Assembly (NCBI GenBank): GCA_021324015.1
Contig: JAJPJX010000141.1
Coordinates: 1 to 64,000, forward strand
Direction: 5' to 3'
Length of the DNA stretch: 64,000 nucleotides
Origin: Solibacteraceae bacterium
Lineage (GTDB): Bacteria > Acidobacteriota > Terriglobia > Bryobacterales > Bryobacteraceae
The translations under genes and the position numbers were made by a program. The notes beneath the pieces were generated by a model that was not told the origin of the DNA, did no database searches, and worked only from the letters and a program-made list of their open reading frames with translations. How positions within the stretch are numbered: the stretch's first letter is position 1; each line of letters begins with the position of its first letter. Below, one piece after another: positions 7,831 through 17,651 of the stretch.

Positions 7831-10086
7831 GTGAGCTTGCGAATTTTATTCCTAATTCTTTATGGGGGGCTGGCGCTCGAAGCCCAGGTCAGCGTGCTGA
7901 CGGCCAACTATGGGGTTGAACGCACAAATGCCAATTTGCAGGAAACCATTCTTTCGCCAAAAAACGTAAATTCGGGACAATTCGGCAAAATCGGGGTCTT
8001 GCCGGTGGACGGCCAGATCTACGCCCAGCCGCTTTACGCCGGCGGCTTGAGCATTCCCGGGAAGGGCACGCGGGACGTCGTGTTCGTGGCCACCATGCAC
8101 GACAGTGTGTATGCCTTTGACGCGGACTCGCTGTCGCCCACGCCCCTGTGGCAGGTGAGCCTGGGAACTTCGGTTCCCGCCACGTTTCTGAACATGAAGG
8201 ACGTGCAGCCGGAGATCGGGATCTTGAGCACCCCCGTGATTGATCCGCAGCTCGGCGTCTTGTACGTGATCGCCGAGACGTTCGAGAACGGCACGTGCGT
8301 GTTCCGGCTGCATGCGCTGGACCTGACCAGCGGCCAGGAGCGCATGAACGGCCCCGTGGTGGTTTCGGCGGCGGTGAGCGGCTCGGGCGACGGCAGCCAG
8401 GACAACACGATCGTTTTCGATCCGACGCTGCAATTGCAGCGCCCGGGGCTGCTGCTGGCCAACGGGATGATCTACGCCGCCTTCGGATCGCACCAGGATT
8501 ACGGGACCTATCACGGCTGGCTGATCGCCTATACCGCCTCCAACCTGCCGCAGATGACCGGTGTCTTCGTGACCACCCCGAACGCCAGCGGCGGCGCGAT
8601 CTGGCAATCGGGCCGCGGCCTGGCCGCCGACGAGACAGGCAGCCTGTACCTCGTCACCGGCAACGGAGATTACGACGGGCAGCCCGATTTCGGTGAGAGC
8701 TTCCTCAAATTCTCTGGTTCCACCCTTTCAGTCCTGGACTGGTTTACGCCGGCGAACTGGCAGACGCTGACCGACGGGGATTACGACCTTTCCGCGGGGC
8801 CGGCGCTCGTGCCCGGAACGCACCGGATCATCGGGGGCAACAAGGCGGGGACGCTCTACCTGGTGAACGGGGATTCCATGGGCCAACTAGGCGCGGACAC
8901 CGCGGGGAATGTGCAAAGTCTTCCGGCGATCCAGTGGGGCGGCATCTTCAACTTTGCCGTGTGGAACCGGGCGGATGCGACCTATGTCTACGTGCAGGAG
9001 CAGGCCGGCGTGCTCAAGGGCTACCGCATCGTGAACGGAAGCTTCGAAACGGCGCCTTTTTCGCAAAGCATAGCCCGGGCCGACATTCCGCGGATCGGGA
9101 TCGCGGTCTCCGCGGCCGGTGGGCAGGACGGAACAGGAATCGTGTGGGAGACAACCGGCGATCACACCATCGCGTCGGTGCCCGGAACGCTGCACGCCTT
9201 CGATGCCTCGGACCTGACCAACCAGTTATGGACCAGCGAAGACAACCCGGGGCGGGACCGGTTGGGCGGCTTCGTGAAATTCGTCAGCCCCACCGTGGCG
9301 AACGGCCGGGTGTATACGCCGACGCTCTCGAACCAGTTGGTGGTGTATGGGCTGCTGCCTGCCGGGGGTGTGGGCACGGCCGCACCGGCCGTCACATCGG
9401 TGGCCAACGGCGCCAGTTCGGTGCAGGGCGCCATCTCGCCCGCGGAGGTCGTGATGATCACCGGCTCGGGATTTGGGCCCACGGACCAGGCTTCCGCGCA
9501 AGTGAATGGCGCGGGATTGGTGGCGACGGAACTGGCCGCCACGCAAGTGCTGTTTGACGGCATTCCCGCACCGATTCTCTGGGTGGGCCCCAATCAGGTG
9601 AGCGCCATCACTCCCCTGGCGCTGCTGCCGGGAACCACGCAGGTGCAGGTCCAGTACCAGGGACAGGCGTCGGCCCCCGTGGCTGTGCCGGTAGCCGCGG
9701 CATCGCCGGCGGTGTTTTCGCAGGACGGCTCGGGAACGGGCCAAGGGCTGATCGTCAACGAGAACGGCACGCTCAACTCCAGCGATAACCCGGCCTCGGC
9801 GGGATCCGTGGTGGTTTTCTATGCCACCGGAACCGGCCCGATCTCTCCATCCCTGGTGGATGGGCAACTGGCCGGCGATACGCCATCACAGCCCGCCTTG
9901 CCGGTTTCCGTGCAGATCAACGGACAAAGCGCGGAAGTGCTCTACGCCGGGACGGCCCCGGGCCTGGTGGCCGGCATCATCCAAGTAAACGCGCGCATCC
10001 CGGATGGAGCGAGCGGCGCCGTACCGGTGGTGGTGCGGGTCGGTGGAAGCGTCAGCCAGGCCGGCATCACGGCCGCGGTGCAATAG
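7831..10086 (+). CDS. Secreted PQQ-like beta-propeller with TIGR03437 domain
   Basis: About 751 residues. The open frame reaches back to 7504, but that part is antisense to the neighbouring gene. GTG at 7831 (or TTG at 7837) starts directly before the hydrophobic leader 'LRILFLILYGGLALEAQ'. Residues about 60-510 contain propeller blades of the pyrroloquinoline-quinone type ('DVVFVATMHDSVYAFDADS', 'AGTLYLVNGD', 'GTLHAFDASDL'). From about 517 a TIGR03437 C-terminal domain follows ('SVANGASSVQGAISPAEVV', 'GPNQVSAITPLALL'). No cofactor-binding residues can be assigned. It is exported, probably a cell-surface or extracellular protein. Confidence 0.82.
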   Translation: MSLRILFLILYGGLALEAQVSVLTANYGVERTNANLQETILSPKNVNSGQFGKIGVLPVDGQIYAQPLYAGGLSIPGKGTRDVVFVATMHDSVYAFDADSLSPTPLWQVSLGTSVPATFLNMKDVQPEIGILSTPVIDPQLGVLYVIAETFENGTCVFRLHALDLTSGQERMNGPVVVSAAVSGSGDGSQDNTIVFDPTLQLQRPGLLLANGMIYAAFGSHQDYGTYHGWLIAYTASNLPQMTGVFVTTPNASGGAIWQSGRGLAADETGSLYLVTGNGDYDGQPDFGESFLKFSGSTLSVLDWFTPANWQTLTDGDYDLSAGPALVPGTHRIIGGNKAGTLYLVNGDSMGQLGADTAGNVQSLPAIQWGGIFNFAVWNRADATYVYVQEQAGVLKGYRIVNGSFETAPFSQSIARADIPRIGIAVSAAGGQDGTGIVWETTGDHTIASVPGTLHAFDASDLTNQLWTSEDNPGRDRLGGFVKFVSPTVANGRVYTPTLSNQLVVYGLLPAGGVGTAAPAVTSVANGASSVQGAISPAEVVMITGSGFGPTDQASAQVNGAGLVATELAATQVLFDGIPAPILWVGPNQVSAITPLALLPGTTQVQVQYQGQASAPVAVPVAAASPAVFSQDGSGTGQGLIVNENGTLNSSDNPASAGSVVVFYATGTGPISPSLVDGQLAGDTPSQPALPVSVQINGQSAEVLYAGTAPGLVAGIIQVNARIPDGASGAVPVVVRVGGSVSQAGITAAVQ

Positions 10087-10133
10087 TGCTCCGCTTCAGC
10101 CGGACGCCGCGGAGTCGGTTGCAGCCGATGGGA

Positions 10134-11291
10134 TCATGACCGTCTACCGTCAGGCATCGCCATGTCCCGTGATACTGCTGGCATGATGTGATCATAGAGA
10201 ATCTCAATCGGCTTGTTCGGATCTGTTCCTGGCCGTGCCATCGAGAAGACCGTCACTACCAGATCCTGCTCGGGAACTACGAATATGTACTGCCCCCATC
10301 GGCCGATCGCGGCGTAGACGCCGTCGGAAAGAACCCACCAGAGATAGCCGTAGCCGATGACTCCACGACCGTGTGCGTCGAACGCCACGTGCCGTCGAAG
10401 AGATTCGCGGACCCATGCTTCGGGGACCACCTGGGCATCACCCCACCGGCCGCCTTGAAGGTACAGTTGCCCGAGTTTGGCCGTATCGCGCGCAGTCAGG
10501 TAGAGGCCACCGCCGGTATGCGTGTGACCGGCCAGGTTTGCCCTCCATGATTGCCTCTTTATGCCTAGAGGCGCGAAGAGGTAACGCTCGGCGTAGGCTT
10601 CGGCGTGCATTCCCGTCCGGCGCCTCAGCATGCTGGACAGGAGCACGACACCACCACTGTCGTACCGGAACAGGGTGCCCGGGGACGAGAGCATCGGGCG
10701 GCGCAGGTACCAGGCATCCCTGCCCCACGGCAGCAGGTTCAGCCGCGCGTGGGGGGAGAATACTCCGTTTTCGTCGTAGTCAACGCCAGTGCGCATGGTG
10801 AGCAAGTCGCGCAGCCGAAGAGACGCTTTTCGTTCGTCCAAGGCGGCATATTCGTTGCCCCTTGGGAAGTATTCCAGAACGCGTTCATCGACGTCCTTGA
10901 ACTCCCCGCGGGAGAGGGCAATGCCCACCAGTGCCGAGGTGAAGCTCTTCGTGACCGATTGAAGCGTATGCAGCAGATCCGGACCCCAGCCATGGAAGTA
11001 CTCCTCCATTACCAACCGACCGTGGCGGGCGACCAGGAGGGCCTGTAGGTGCGGGCAGCACTCGTCCGCGCCGATGCGCGTCACAAGCTTGGCCAGCTTC
11101 TCTGGATCGAGTCCTTCCGTCGCCGCCGTGGAGACCGGCCACTCCCAAGGGTGTACGTTCCGGACAGAGGCGCCCCAGGGACCGCGAAACCACGTGTGCA
11201 AAATAGGGACCCACACGGCGGCAAAGAACACCCCGAAGAGTGCCAGACGGATCCCCAGGGGCCACGAACGGAAAACCCGAAGCAGATTCAT
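10134..11291 (-). CDS. Serine hydrolase of the beta-lactamase (class C/penicillin-binding) family
   Basis: A 385-residue protein with an N-terminal membrane anchor (residues 12-30) and a periplasmic domain. The nucleophile motif is S112-V-T-K115 ('HTLQSVTKSF'). The second motif is Y210-D-S, where classical enzymes have Tyr-x-Asn, and 'HTHTGGG' follows. Such proteins include esterases, D-aminopeptidases and beta-lactam-binding enzymes; a resistance role is not implied. The start at 11291 is chosen for the AGAGGTG ribosome binding site; the 40 residues before it are unsupported. By eye the gene is less GC-rich than its neighbours, which could reflect transfer. Confidence 0.82.
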   Translation of the reverse strand: MNLLRVFRSWPLGIRLALFGVFFAAVWVPILHTWFRGPWGASVRNVHPWEWPVSTAATEGLDPEKLAKLVTRIGADECCPHLQALLVARHGRLVMEEYFHGWGPDLLHTLQSVTKSFTSALVGIALSRGEFKDVDERVLEYFPRGNEYAALDERKASLRLRDLLTMRTGVDYDENGVFSPHARLNLLPWGRDAWYLRRPMLSSPGTLFRYDSGGVVLLSSMLRRRTGMHAEAYAERYLFAPLGIKRQSWRANLAGHTHTGGGLYLTARDTAKLGQLYLQGGRWGDAQVVPEAWVRESLRRHVAFDAHGRGVIGYGYLWWVLSDGVYAAIGRWGQYIFVVPEQDLVVTVFSMARPGTDPNKPIEILYDHIMPAVSRDMAMPDGRRS

Positions 11292-11385
11292 GGAACACCT
11301 CTGCAATGACCTTATAGGCCTATTTGTATCGTAAGACGTCCACCGGCACCGCACCGGTGTCGTCGTCGGTCGCACTGTGAGGAAT

Positions 11386-11400
11386 GCGGGGCTTGGCCCC
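11386..11400. other. Hairpin in the 11.3-11.5 kb spacer
   Basis: CGGGGC and GCCCCG flank a 3-nt loop. A second stem, CACCGG (11341-11346) with CCGGTG (11354-11359), and a 10-bp palindrome ATAGGCCTAT (11314-11323) lie nearby. No T-tract follows either stem, so I do not call them terminators. The 200-nt spacer otherwise holds only the hydrolase promoter region. Confidence 0.3.
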
Positions 11401-11450
11401 GGCCTTCTCATCCCCTCTCGCCACTGCTGCCAGCGAGTCGGCTGCGCGCC

Positions 11451-11471
11451 AAAATAGTAACGCGAGCGTTA
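11451..11471 (-). terminator. Candidate terminator after the PVC-type dehydrogenase gene
   Basis: On the minus strand, arms TAACGC and GCGTTA (11471-11458) meet across two bases, and CTATTTT follows. It lies 21 nt past the stop codon at 11492. The T-tract is short and interrupted, so strength is uncertain. Confidence 0.4.
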
Positions 11472-11491
11472 GAGAGCCGTGGATGCCCGCC

Positions 11492-14400
11492 CTACAGCCC
11501 CGCCCGCGTGGGGCGCTGCTTCTCCTGCTGCAGGAAAGCCAGCAGGTCCGTCAGCTCGGATCTGCTTAACGTCTGGTCGAAACCTTCGGGCATCAGCGAC
11601 ACCGTGGAGCGTTGCAGGGAAACGATGCGGCTGCGCGGGATGCGCACCACGCCGTTGGGACCCGTCACCAGCACCACGGCGTCTTTGGACTGCGAGCGGA
11701 TCACGCCGGTGAGGCGGTCGTTGCCCGTATCCACGTTATACACTTCGTAGCCCGGGACGAAGCTGGCGCTGGGCAGCACCACGGCTTCGAGCAGATCGTG
11801 GCCCGAGCGGATGGCGCCCACACCGGTGAGATCGGGGCCCACGTGGCCGCCTTCCCGGCCGATGGTGTGGCAGCCGGAACAGCCCACCTTCTCGCCGAAG
11901 AAGATGCGCCGCCCGCGGCCCACGTCCCCTCCAGCGGTGAGAAGGGGCTCGAGCTGCTGCAATTTCTGGATGCGCTCTCGTTGCGCGGCGGCCAGTTCCG
12001 CGAACAGGGGCCGGGCTTCCTGCCGGGTTGCCTCGGAGTACACAGCCAGAATGCCGTTCAGGCGGTCTTCCCCAAGACTCCCCAGCGCGGCCGGAGAATT
12101 CCGCAGCACCGCGATCAGGGCCGACCCCACCTCCGGATCGCTGGATTTGCGGAAACACTCGAGCAGCGTGGTCAACGTCAGGGGGTCGGCGTGGGGCAGG
12201 TATTGCCGCGCCAGGGTGAGGAACTGCGGCTTCGAGAGCGCGGAACGTCCGATGGCTTGCGCGCTGGTCTGGCGGAGCACGGCGTCCGCGTCGGCGCCCA
12301 GGTGGGACACCAGGAAGGCGAACTGCGCGCCGGAGAGCTGCGGGTTGCGGAGGACGAGCACGCCCAGGGCCGTGGCGCGCAGGCGGTCCGGAGCCGTGCC
12401 GTCGGCGGCGATGCGCTCGAGCGGCGCATCCGGCACCGGAACGTTGCGCGCGCGGATCAGCTCCACCGCACGCAAGCGTACGTCGGCGTGGGGGCTCGAG
12501 AGCAGCGCGCTCATCTGCTCGACCCACGCGGCCGGCAGTTCCCTGATGGTGTTGCTGTCGATGGTGTCCAGCAGGAACAGGGTCTGGCTTTCCGGGAGCG
12601 TGAAGTCGGCCAGCAGGCCGGCCACCAGTTTCTGCACGCCGGCATCGGCGCTAAGGGCGCGCAGGGCGTCCCGCACGGCATCCTGTTCGTCCTCTCCGAG
12701 ATGCGCATCGTGGAGGCGGGCGTCCAGGTACCGCACCACCACGCCTCCCCACGCGGGGTGGTGGGAGATCACCCACAGCGCGGCGCCGCGCAAATCCCTC
12801 TGGCCGGCTTCGAGGAAGGCGGCCACCTGCTCGCGGGTGAGCGGAGACTGGTCCATCTGGTCCAGGGCGATCAGCGCGGCTTTGCGCACGGGGGCCTGCG
12901 GATTGTGCAGGGCGGCCACCAGCGGGCCGGACTGGCGCAGAGTGATTAGGGAATAGATGAGGGAATGCTCGACGAAGCGGTCCTGGGGGTTCGCGGCGGC
13001 CCCCAAGAGCGCCGGCACGGCGCGCGGATCGCCAATCTGGCCGAGCGCCGCGGCCGCCTGACGGCGGGGCACGGGATGATCATCCCGCACCATGGCTTCG
13101 AGCCGGTCCAGGGCCTGCCGGTCGCCGGCCATGCCGGCGCAGCGCGCGGCGGCGGCGCGCACCTCGAAATCCGCGTCCTCCAGGGCCGCGCGCACTTCGG
13201 CCTGCGCCTCCGGCGTGCCGATGCGGAAGAGCGCGAAGACCGCGGCGGCACGGGCTTGCGGGATACCCGAAGCGCGGCGGAAGCCGGCCAGCGCTTCGAC
13301 GGCGGGAGCGCCTGCCTCCACCAGCAGTTCCACGGCGCGATCCTGCACGAACGGGCGCCGGTCCGCCAGCAGTTTGACTAATTCGGCGGGAGGCAGTTTC
13401 TCCATTTGCAGCTTTTCGCCGCGAGGATCCGGAATTACGGCGCCGGTCTTGCGAATGCGATAGATGGCCCCTTTGATCTGCGGCTTGGCCACGCGCGAAA
13501 TGGGGCAGCCATGGATGAACCAGGCCCCCGTATCGAAGACCAGCAGACTGCCGTCGGCGTCCTCCATGACCTCGGTCGGATGAAAATCCGGATCGGAGGA
13601 GGTGAGGAAGTCCTGGTCTTCGGTGCGGAACGTGGCCCCCTCGCGGAAAACGATGTGGCGCTGCACGCGGTGCGGATTGAACTGCGCGCTGAACAGGTTC
13701 CCTTCGTACTCCGGACCGAAGGCGGAGCCGCGATAACGCGCCAGGCCGGCCGGCGCGATGCGCGCGAACTTGGTCATCACAGGCATGAGGTCGCCGGTGC
13801 GCTTGAATTCACTGACCACCGGATACCATTTGGGGTAGACACCGCCCTCGACGAAATGCAGCAAGGCGTCCCGCTCGCCGTTTTCAGGGTCCTTAAAGTA
13901 GGTCATGGTCCCGATCACTTCTCCAGCGGGCGTGAAGGCAAGCTCCACGGGATTGTCGAAGCCGCCGCCGGCGAACCACTCCAGGCCCGTGCCGTCGGGC
14001 CGCAGGCGCCAGATGCGGGAGGCCATGCCGTCATATTGGCGGCCGTCCCGGGTCTTGATGTGGAAACCGTGGCGGCCGTCGGTGAGGTACAGCCAGCCGT
14101 CCGGACCGAGGAACGGGCCGTGGAGGCTGGCCGCGTTGGAGGACATGGTCCAACCGCTGACGATGGCCTCTTTCTTATCCGCCACACCGTCATGGTCGGT
14201 GTCTTCCAGGCGAAAGACGTCCGGCGGCGAGGCCACGTAGAGCGCGCCGCGATACCACACTGCGCCGGCCGGCAGCGTCAGCTTGTCGGCGAACACCGTG
14301 CTGTGATCGTAGATCCCATCGCCGTTGCGGTCCTCGAGCATGCGGATCCGGTAGTCCGGCCGGGAGGCCATCTGCTGGTTGTTCAAGGTATTGCCGGAGG

Positions 14401-14614
14401 ACTCGCACAGGAACAGGCGGCCGTGCTCGTCGAGCGCGCCCATCATGGGGTACTGGACCAGGTTCGTCCCGGCCACTTGTTCGACCTCAAATCCCGGGGG
14501 GAGGTGTAAGGCGGCGAGCCCCGTAAGAGGGCGCCCCGGCTTGCTGCACACCGTAAGAAAGGTTGCACCGGCTGCTAGGAGGACGGCGGCGAAGGCGGCG
14601 GTTTTGGAACGCAT
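11492..14614 (-). CDS. PVC-type dehydrogenase lipoprotein with HEAT repeats and cytochrome c
   Basis: About 1040 residues in three parts. A lipoprotein-like leader ('FLTVCSKPG') is followed by a six-bladed propeller domain of the membrane-bound dehydrogenase type (TIGR02604; 'LPPGFEVEQVAG', 'DRNGDGIYD', 'GGFDNPVELAFTPAGEV'). A long HEAT-like helical region (about 420-860) comes next, then a C-terminal cytochrome c domain with C912-SGC-H916. Such proteins are thought to oxidise sugars or alcohols outside the inner membrane and pass electrons to a heme chain; this is family inference. The start at 14614 is set by the signal peptide; an upstream ATG (14671) adds 19 unsupported residues. Divergent from the DUF4861 gene. 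Confidence 0.87.
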   Translation of the reverse strand: MRSKTAAFAAVLLAAGATFLTVCSKPGRPLTGLAALHLPPGFEVEQVAGTNLVQYPMMGALDEHGRLFLCESSGNTLNNQQMASRPDYRIRMLEDRNGDGIYDHSTVFADKLTLPAGAVWYRGALYVASPPDVFRLEDTDHDGVADKKEAIVSGWTMSSNAASLHGPFLGPDGWLYLTDGRHGFHIKTRDGRQYDGMASRIWRLRPDGTGLEWFAGGGFDNPVELAFTPAGEVIGTMTYFKDPENGERDALLHFVEGGVYPKWYPVVSEFKRTGDLMPVMTKFARIAPAGLARYRGSAFGPEYEGNLFSAQFNPHRVQRHIVFREGATFRTEDQDFLTSSDPDFHPTEVMEDADGSLLVFDTGAWFIHGCPISRVAKPQIKGAIYRIRKTGAVIPDPRGEKLQMEKLPPAELVKLLADRRPFVQDRAVELLVEAGAPAVEALAGFRRASGIPQARAAAVFALFRIGTPEAQAEVRAALEDADFEVRAAAARCAGMAGDRQALDRLEAMVRDDHPVPRRQAAAALGQIGDPRAVPALLGAAANPQDRFVEHSLIYSLITLRQSGPLVAALHNPQAPVRKAALIALDQMDQSPLTREQVAAFLEAGQRDLRGAALWVISHHPAWGGVVVRYLDARLHDAHLGEDEQDAVRDALRALSADAGVQKLVAGLLADFTLPESQTLFLLDTIDSNTIRELPAAWVEQMSALLSSPHADVRLRAVELIRARNVPVPDAPLERIAADGTAPDRLRATALGVLVLRNPQLSGAQFAFLVSHLGADADAVLRQTSAQAIGRSALSKPQFLTLARQYLPHADPLTLTTLLECFRKSSDPEVGSALIAVLRNSPAALGSLGEDRLNGILAVYSEATRQEARPLFAELAAAQRERIQKLQQLEPLLTAGGDVGRGRRIFFGEKVGCSGCHTIGREGGHVGPDLTGVGAIRSGHDLLEAVVLPSASFVPGYEVYNVDTGNDRLTGVIRSQSKDAVVLVTGPNGVVRIPRSRIVSLQRSTVSLMPEGFDQTLSRSELTDLLAFLQQEKQRPTRAGL

Positions 14615-14687
14615 GGCTTCCAGAGATTTTCTAACAGCCGGGCACAATCTGCCAAACGCCGGTCCTGTCAAACGCAGTTTGGGCGGC

Positions 14688-14693
14688 TAAAAT
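14688..14693 (+). promoter_or_regulatory. -10 box of the DUF4861 gene
   Basis: TAAAAT ends 10 nt before the ATG at 14704, giving a leaderless or near-leaderless transcript. The box overlaps an alternative ATG at 14692, an argument for the later start. Confidence 0.4.
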
Positions 14694-14703
14694 GGGAGCG
14701 GCG

Positions 14704-15984
14704 ATGCAGATTCCCAAGATGCTGGTGTGGCTGGCGGCGGCCGCCGCGGCGCCGGCAGCGGGTGCGCAGGGCAGCCCCGCCGCCGACGACTGGGTGCTTC
14801 CCAATTTCGCTTACCGGCTGAACCTGGAGGTGTCCAACCCCGGCTCCGGGCCGGTGCGCGCCCTCGCCACCGTGCCGGTCGTGCCGGCGCAGGCCGTGGC
14901 GCCGAACTTCCCCGGTAGGCTGGCGATTGCGGTCCTCGTGAACGAGGGCGGCAGGGCGCCTTCGGTATTGCCTTCGCAGGCGGACGACCTGGACGGTGAC
15001 GGCTTTCCTGATCAGTTCGAGTTCCCCGTGAGCCTGGCTCCCGGCGAGCGCCGCCGCGTGCAGATCTATTATTCGACCACCCTGCACGACGAGATTTATT
15101 ACCCTCGCCGGGTGCAGGCCAAACATAATTACGGATACAATTTCCAGACCGTCACGCTGGAGTCGGAATTGATCGGTTACCGCACTTACGGCGCATTCTT
15201 CCTGGACGTCCAGGGCCGCGTCGCGGGTCATCCTGGCCTGCACAACGACCTCGTGGGCTACCTGTCGATCCGCCGGGATTTCGAAGAAGGGCGGGATATC
15301 TTCCACGTTGGGGAAACTTTGGGGCTGGGCGGCATTTTCCTGCGGCGGGAAGGACAGGTATATCAGCCGCCGTTCAATGTCCCGGATTATGCCCACAAAC
15401 CGCAGCCGGAGATGGCGCCGCACTACCGCGTGATTTCGCGGGGACCGCTGCGGGCCATCGTCGAGGCCGCGCTGGAGCGGTGGACGGTGGCGGGAGACGT
15501 TTTCCGGCTTCAGGCGCGCTACTCGATCGACGCGGGCGAGGGGTTCGTGCGCTGCCGGTTCGAGGCGGTTCCGGTGAATGTGGCGCCCGGGCACGTGTAC
15601 GAACTGGGGATTGGCGTGCGCGATCTGCCGGATGAGAGCTTGCGTTTCTTCGAAGGCTGCCTGGTGGTGGCGGGCGAACAGGACAAGCGTACGGGTCCCT
15701 TGGGACTGGCGGTGTACTTCGCTCCGGCGGACTGGGAGGGCCCGGAAAGCGTAGCCACGCGGGAATCGGGTAACCGCGCGGCCATCAGCCGGCGGCGCCT
15801 TGGTCCGGGCCAGGCAGTGGAGGGAGACTATGCGGCGGCGGCCGCCTGGAGCCGCAGCGGCATTGCGGATCTGCCCGGTTATCTTAGCGGGCTCAAAGCA
15901 AGTGTGAATGCGCGCGTGGGAGTAAGTGACTTCCGGTTTGAGCGAACACCGCGGCCGGAAAAACTGGATGCGGAAGCGCAATAA
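14704..15984 (+). CDS. DUF4861 family secreted protein
   Basis: About 426 residues with a signal peptide ('MLVWLAAAAAAPAAGAQG'). The body matches the DUF4861 pattern: 'VEVSN' type opening strand, 'YRTYGAFFLDVQGR', a lysine/histidine stretch ('YYPRRVQAKHNYG'), 'VGETLGLGGIFL' and 'GEGFVRCRFEAVP'. The family is found near polysaccharide and uronic-acid catabolic genes in Bacteroidetes and Acidobacteria, and its activity is unknown. ATG 14704 has GGGAG in front and a -10 box 10 nt upstream; ATG 14692 is the alternative. The IclR regulator gene follows after 20 nt and may be read through from here. Confidence 0.7.
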   Translation: MQIPKMLVWLAAAAAAPAAGAQGSPAADDWVLPNFAYRLNLEVSNPGSGPVRALATVPVVPAQAVAPNFPGRLAIAVLVNEGGRAPSVLPSQADDLDGDGFPDQFEFPVSLAPGERRRVQIYYSTTLHDEIYYPRRVQAKHNYGYNFQTVTLESELIGYRTYGAFFLDVQGRVAGHPGLHNDLVGYLSIRRDFEEGRDIFHVGETLGLGGIFLRREGQVYQPPFNVPDYAHKPQPEMAPHYRVISRGPLRAIVEAALERWTVAGDVFRLQARYSIDAGEGFVRCRFEAVPVNVAPGHVYELGIGVRDLPDESLRFFEGCLVVAGEQDKRTGPLGLAVYFAPADWEGPESVATRESGNRAAISRRRLGPGQAVEGDYAAAAAWSRSGIADLPGYLSGLKASVNARVGVSDFRFERTPRPEKLDAEAQ

Positions 15985-16004
15985 TAGGGGCGTGGTTACA
16001 CGGC

Positions 16005-16862
16005 ATGGCTAAACCCAAAAGAGACGTTTATTACATCGAAGTCGTGGGCAGGGCGCTGGATGTGCTGGAAGTCTTTGTGCACGAGCAGAAAGCGCAGTTG
16101 ACCCTGAAGGAAATCGCCACGCGGCTCAAGCAAAACACCAATACCGTCTTCCGGCTGCTCTACACGCTGGCCCAGCACGGCTACATCATCAAAAGCAACA
16201 AGAAATACGAATTGGGCTCCAAGCTGCTCGACCTGACGAACGCCAAGCTGCGCCACACGGACCTGATCGCCATCGCCGGACCGCACATGGAGGCGCTGCG
16301 CGAACGGTTCCGCGAGACGGTGAATCTGGGTATCCTGGCCGAGGGCCAGATCCGCTACATCGACGTGCGCCAGAGCCTGGAGCGCTTCCGGCTGGCCGAG
16401 ACCGTGGGCGGCACCGACCCGTTGCACTGCACCGCGCTGGGCAAGGCGCACCTGGCGTACCTGCCGTTGCCCGAGGTGCGCCGCCTGATGCGCGAGTATG
16501 GCATGGCGCGCTGGACGCCGCACACGATCACCACGCTGACCGCGCTCAAGCCCGAATTGGAGCGGATCCGCGAACAGGGCTACGCGGTGGACCGGGAAGA
16601 GAGCATGCTGGGGGCCTTCTGTGTGGCGGCGCCGATTCTGGACGCCGAGGAGCGTCCGGTGGCGGCCATGAGCATCGCCGGGCCGCTGGTGCGCTTCCAT
16701 GAAGCCCACCTGAAGCAAGCGGCGGAGGCTCTGCGCGAGGCCGCGGCGGCGGTCGAGGAGAAACTGCGGTCGAGCGGAAAGCCGCCGGTGGCGCGGCAGC
16801 CCCTGTTCGCGCCGAACGGCCGGGTCGCGGAGTTGGATTTGACTGATACAAACAGGATTTGA
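16005..16862 (+). CDS. IclR family transcriptional regulator
   Basis: 285 residues. The N-terminal winged helix-turn-helix spans about residues 10-75 ('LTLKEIATRLKQNTNTVFRLLYTLAQHGYI'). The effector-binding domain follows, with the family's 'LHCTALGKAHLAYLP' and 'EESMLGAFCVAAPI'. IclR proteins repress or activate catabolic operons in response to a small carboxylate or sugar-derived ligand. It is the first gene of a packed plus-strand series that runs to 28811 and lies 54 nt before the first amidohydrolase, so it most likely controls that series. The C-terminal 40 residues are charged and non-conserved. Confidence 0.92.
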   Translation: MAKPKRDVYYIEVVGRALDVLEVFVHEQKAQLTLKEIATRLKQNTNTVFRLLYTLAQHGYIIKSNKKYELGSKLLDLTNAKLRHTDLIAIAGPHMEALRERFRETVNLGILAEGQIRYIDVRQSLERFRLAETVGGTDPLHCTALGKAHLAYLPLPEVRRLMREYGMARWTPHTITTLTALKPELERIREQGYAVDREESMLGAFCVAAPILDAEERPVAAMSIAGPLVRFHEAHLKQAAEALREAAAAVEEKLRSSGKPPVARQPLFAPNGRVAELDLTDTNRI

Positions 16863-16916
16863 TATACCCGTGGAAAGGAACCGCCCCCCTGACGGCCGCG
16901 GCTCGGCAACCCTGCG

Positions 16917-17651
16917 ATGATCGACGCGCACGTGCATATCGGCAAGTCCGCCCGGCTGCAAATTGACGCTTCCGGCGAGATGCTGGTGCAGGTGGCGGAC
17001 GCGCTGGGCATCAGCCGCATCTTCTGCACGGACCTGACCGCGCTGTTCTACGACATGCACGAAGGGAACCGGCTGCTGTACGAGGAAATGCGCCGGTTCC
17101 CGGACCGCATCATCGGCTACGCCAGCCTGCCCTCCGCACGATTCGGCCGGGAGGCGCTGGAAGAACTAGAACGCTGCCGCCAGGATTATGGCATGCGCGG
17201 GCTGAAGATCTACTCCACCCCGGAAGCCTCCATCGCCGAGCCGGCCATGATCCCCATCCTGGAAAAATGCGTGGATCTGGATTTCGTGGTGCTGGCGCAC
17301 ACCACGCCCCTCGAGTGCGAATACCTGATGGCCGCCGTGCCGGAGTGCCGCTTCCTGATGGCGCACGCCGGCGGGCAGCCCTTTGCCAAGGGGGACTGGA
17401 ACCGGGCGATCATGGCGGCGAAGCGCTTTCCCAACCTCTACCTGGAGACCGCCAGCTCGACCATCGACACGCATTTTCTGGAGACCTGCGTCGCGGAACT
17501 GGGGCCGGAGAAAATCATTTTCGGCACCGACACGCCTTTGCTCGATCCCTGGGTGCAGTTGGCCAAGATCCGCGAGACGGCCATTGACGCGCGCGCCCGG
17601 GAGCTGATTCTGGGCGGAAATATCGCGCGGCTGATCGGGTTGGCGGCATGA
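16917..17651 (+). CDS. Amidohydrolase family (TIM-barrel) hydrolase
   Basis: 244 residues, a compact amidohydrolase_2-type barrel. The complete metal and catalytic set is visible: H5 and H7 ('DAHVHIG'), K97 ('LKIYS'), H128 ('LAHTTP'), H150 ('MAHAGG') and D205 ('FGTDTP'). Relatives are metal-dependent hydrolases or decarboxylases of cyclic carboxylates and lactones. The last codons overlap the start of the next gene by 4 nt (ATGA), so the two are translationally coupled. The substrate is unknown; the surrounding Gfo/Idh, DegT and SSS genes suggest a sugar-derived compound. Confidence 0.88.
   Translation: MIDAHVHIGKSARLQIDASGEMLVQVADALGISRIFCTDLTALFYDMHEGNRLLYEEMRRFPDRIIGYASLPSARFGREALEELERCRQDYGMRGLKIYSTPEASIAEPAMIPILEKCVDLDFVVLAHTTPLECEYLMAAVPECRFLMAHAGGQPFAKGDWNRAIMAAKRFPNLYLETASSTIDTHFLETCVAELGPEKIIFGTDTPLLDPWVQLAKIRETAIDARARELILGGNIARLIGLAA

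Noticed and set aside
10089-10114. Stem CTCCGC/GCGGAG between the propeller and the serine hydrolase genes
   Set aside because: It has a 14-nt loop and no T-tract, so it is too weak to call a terminator.
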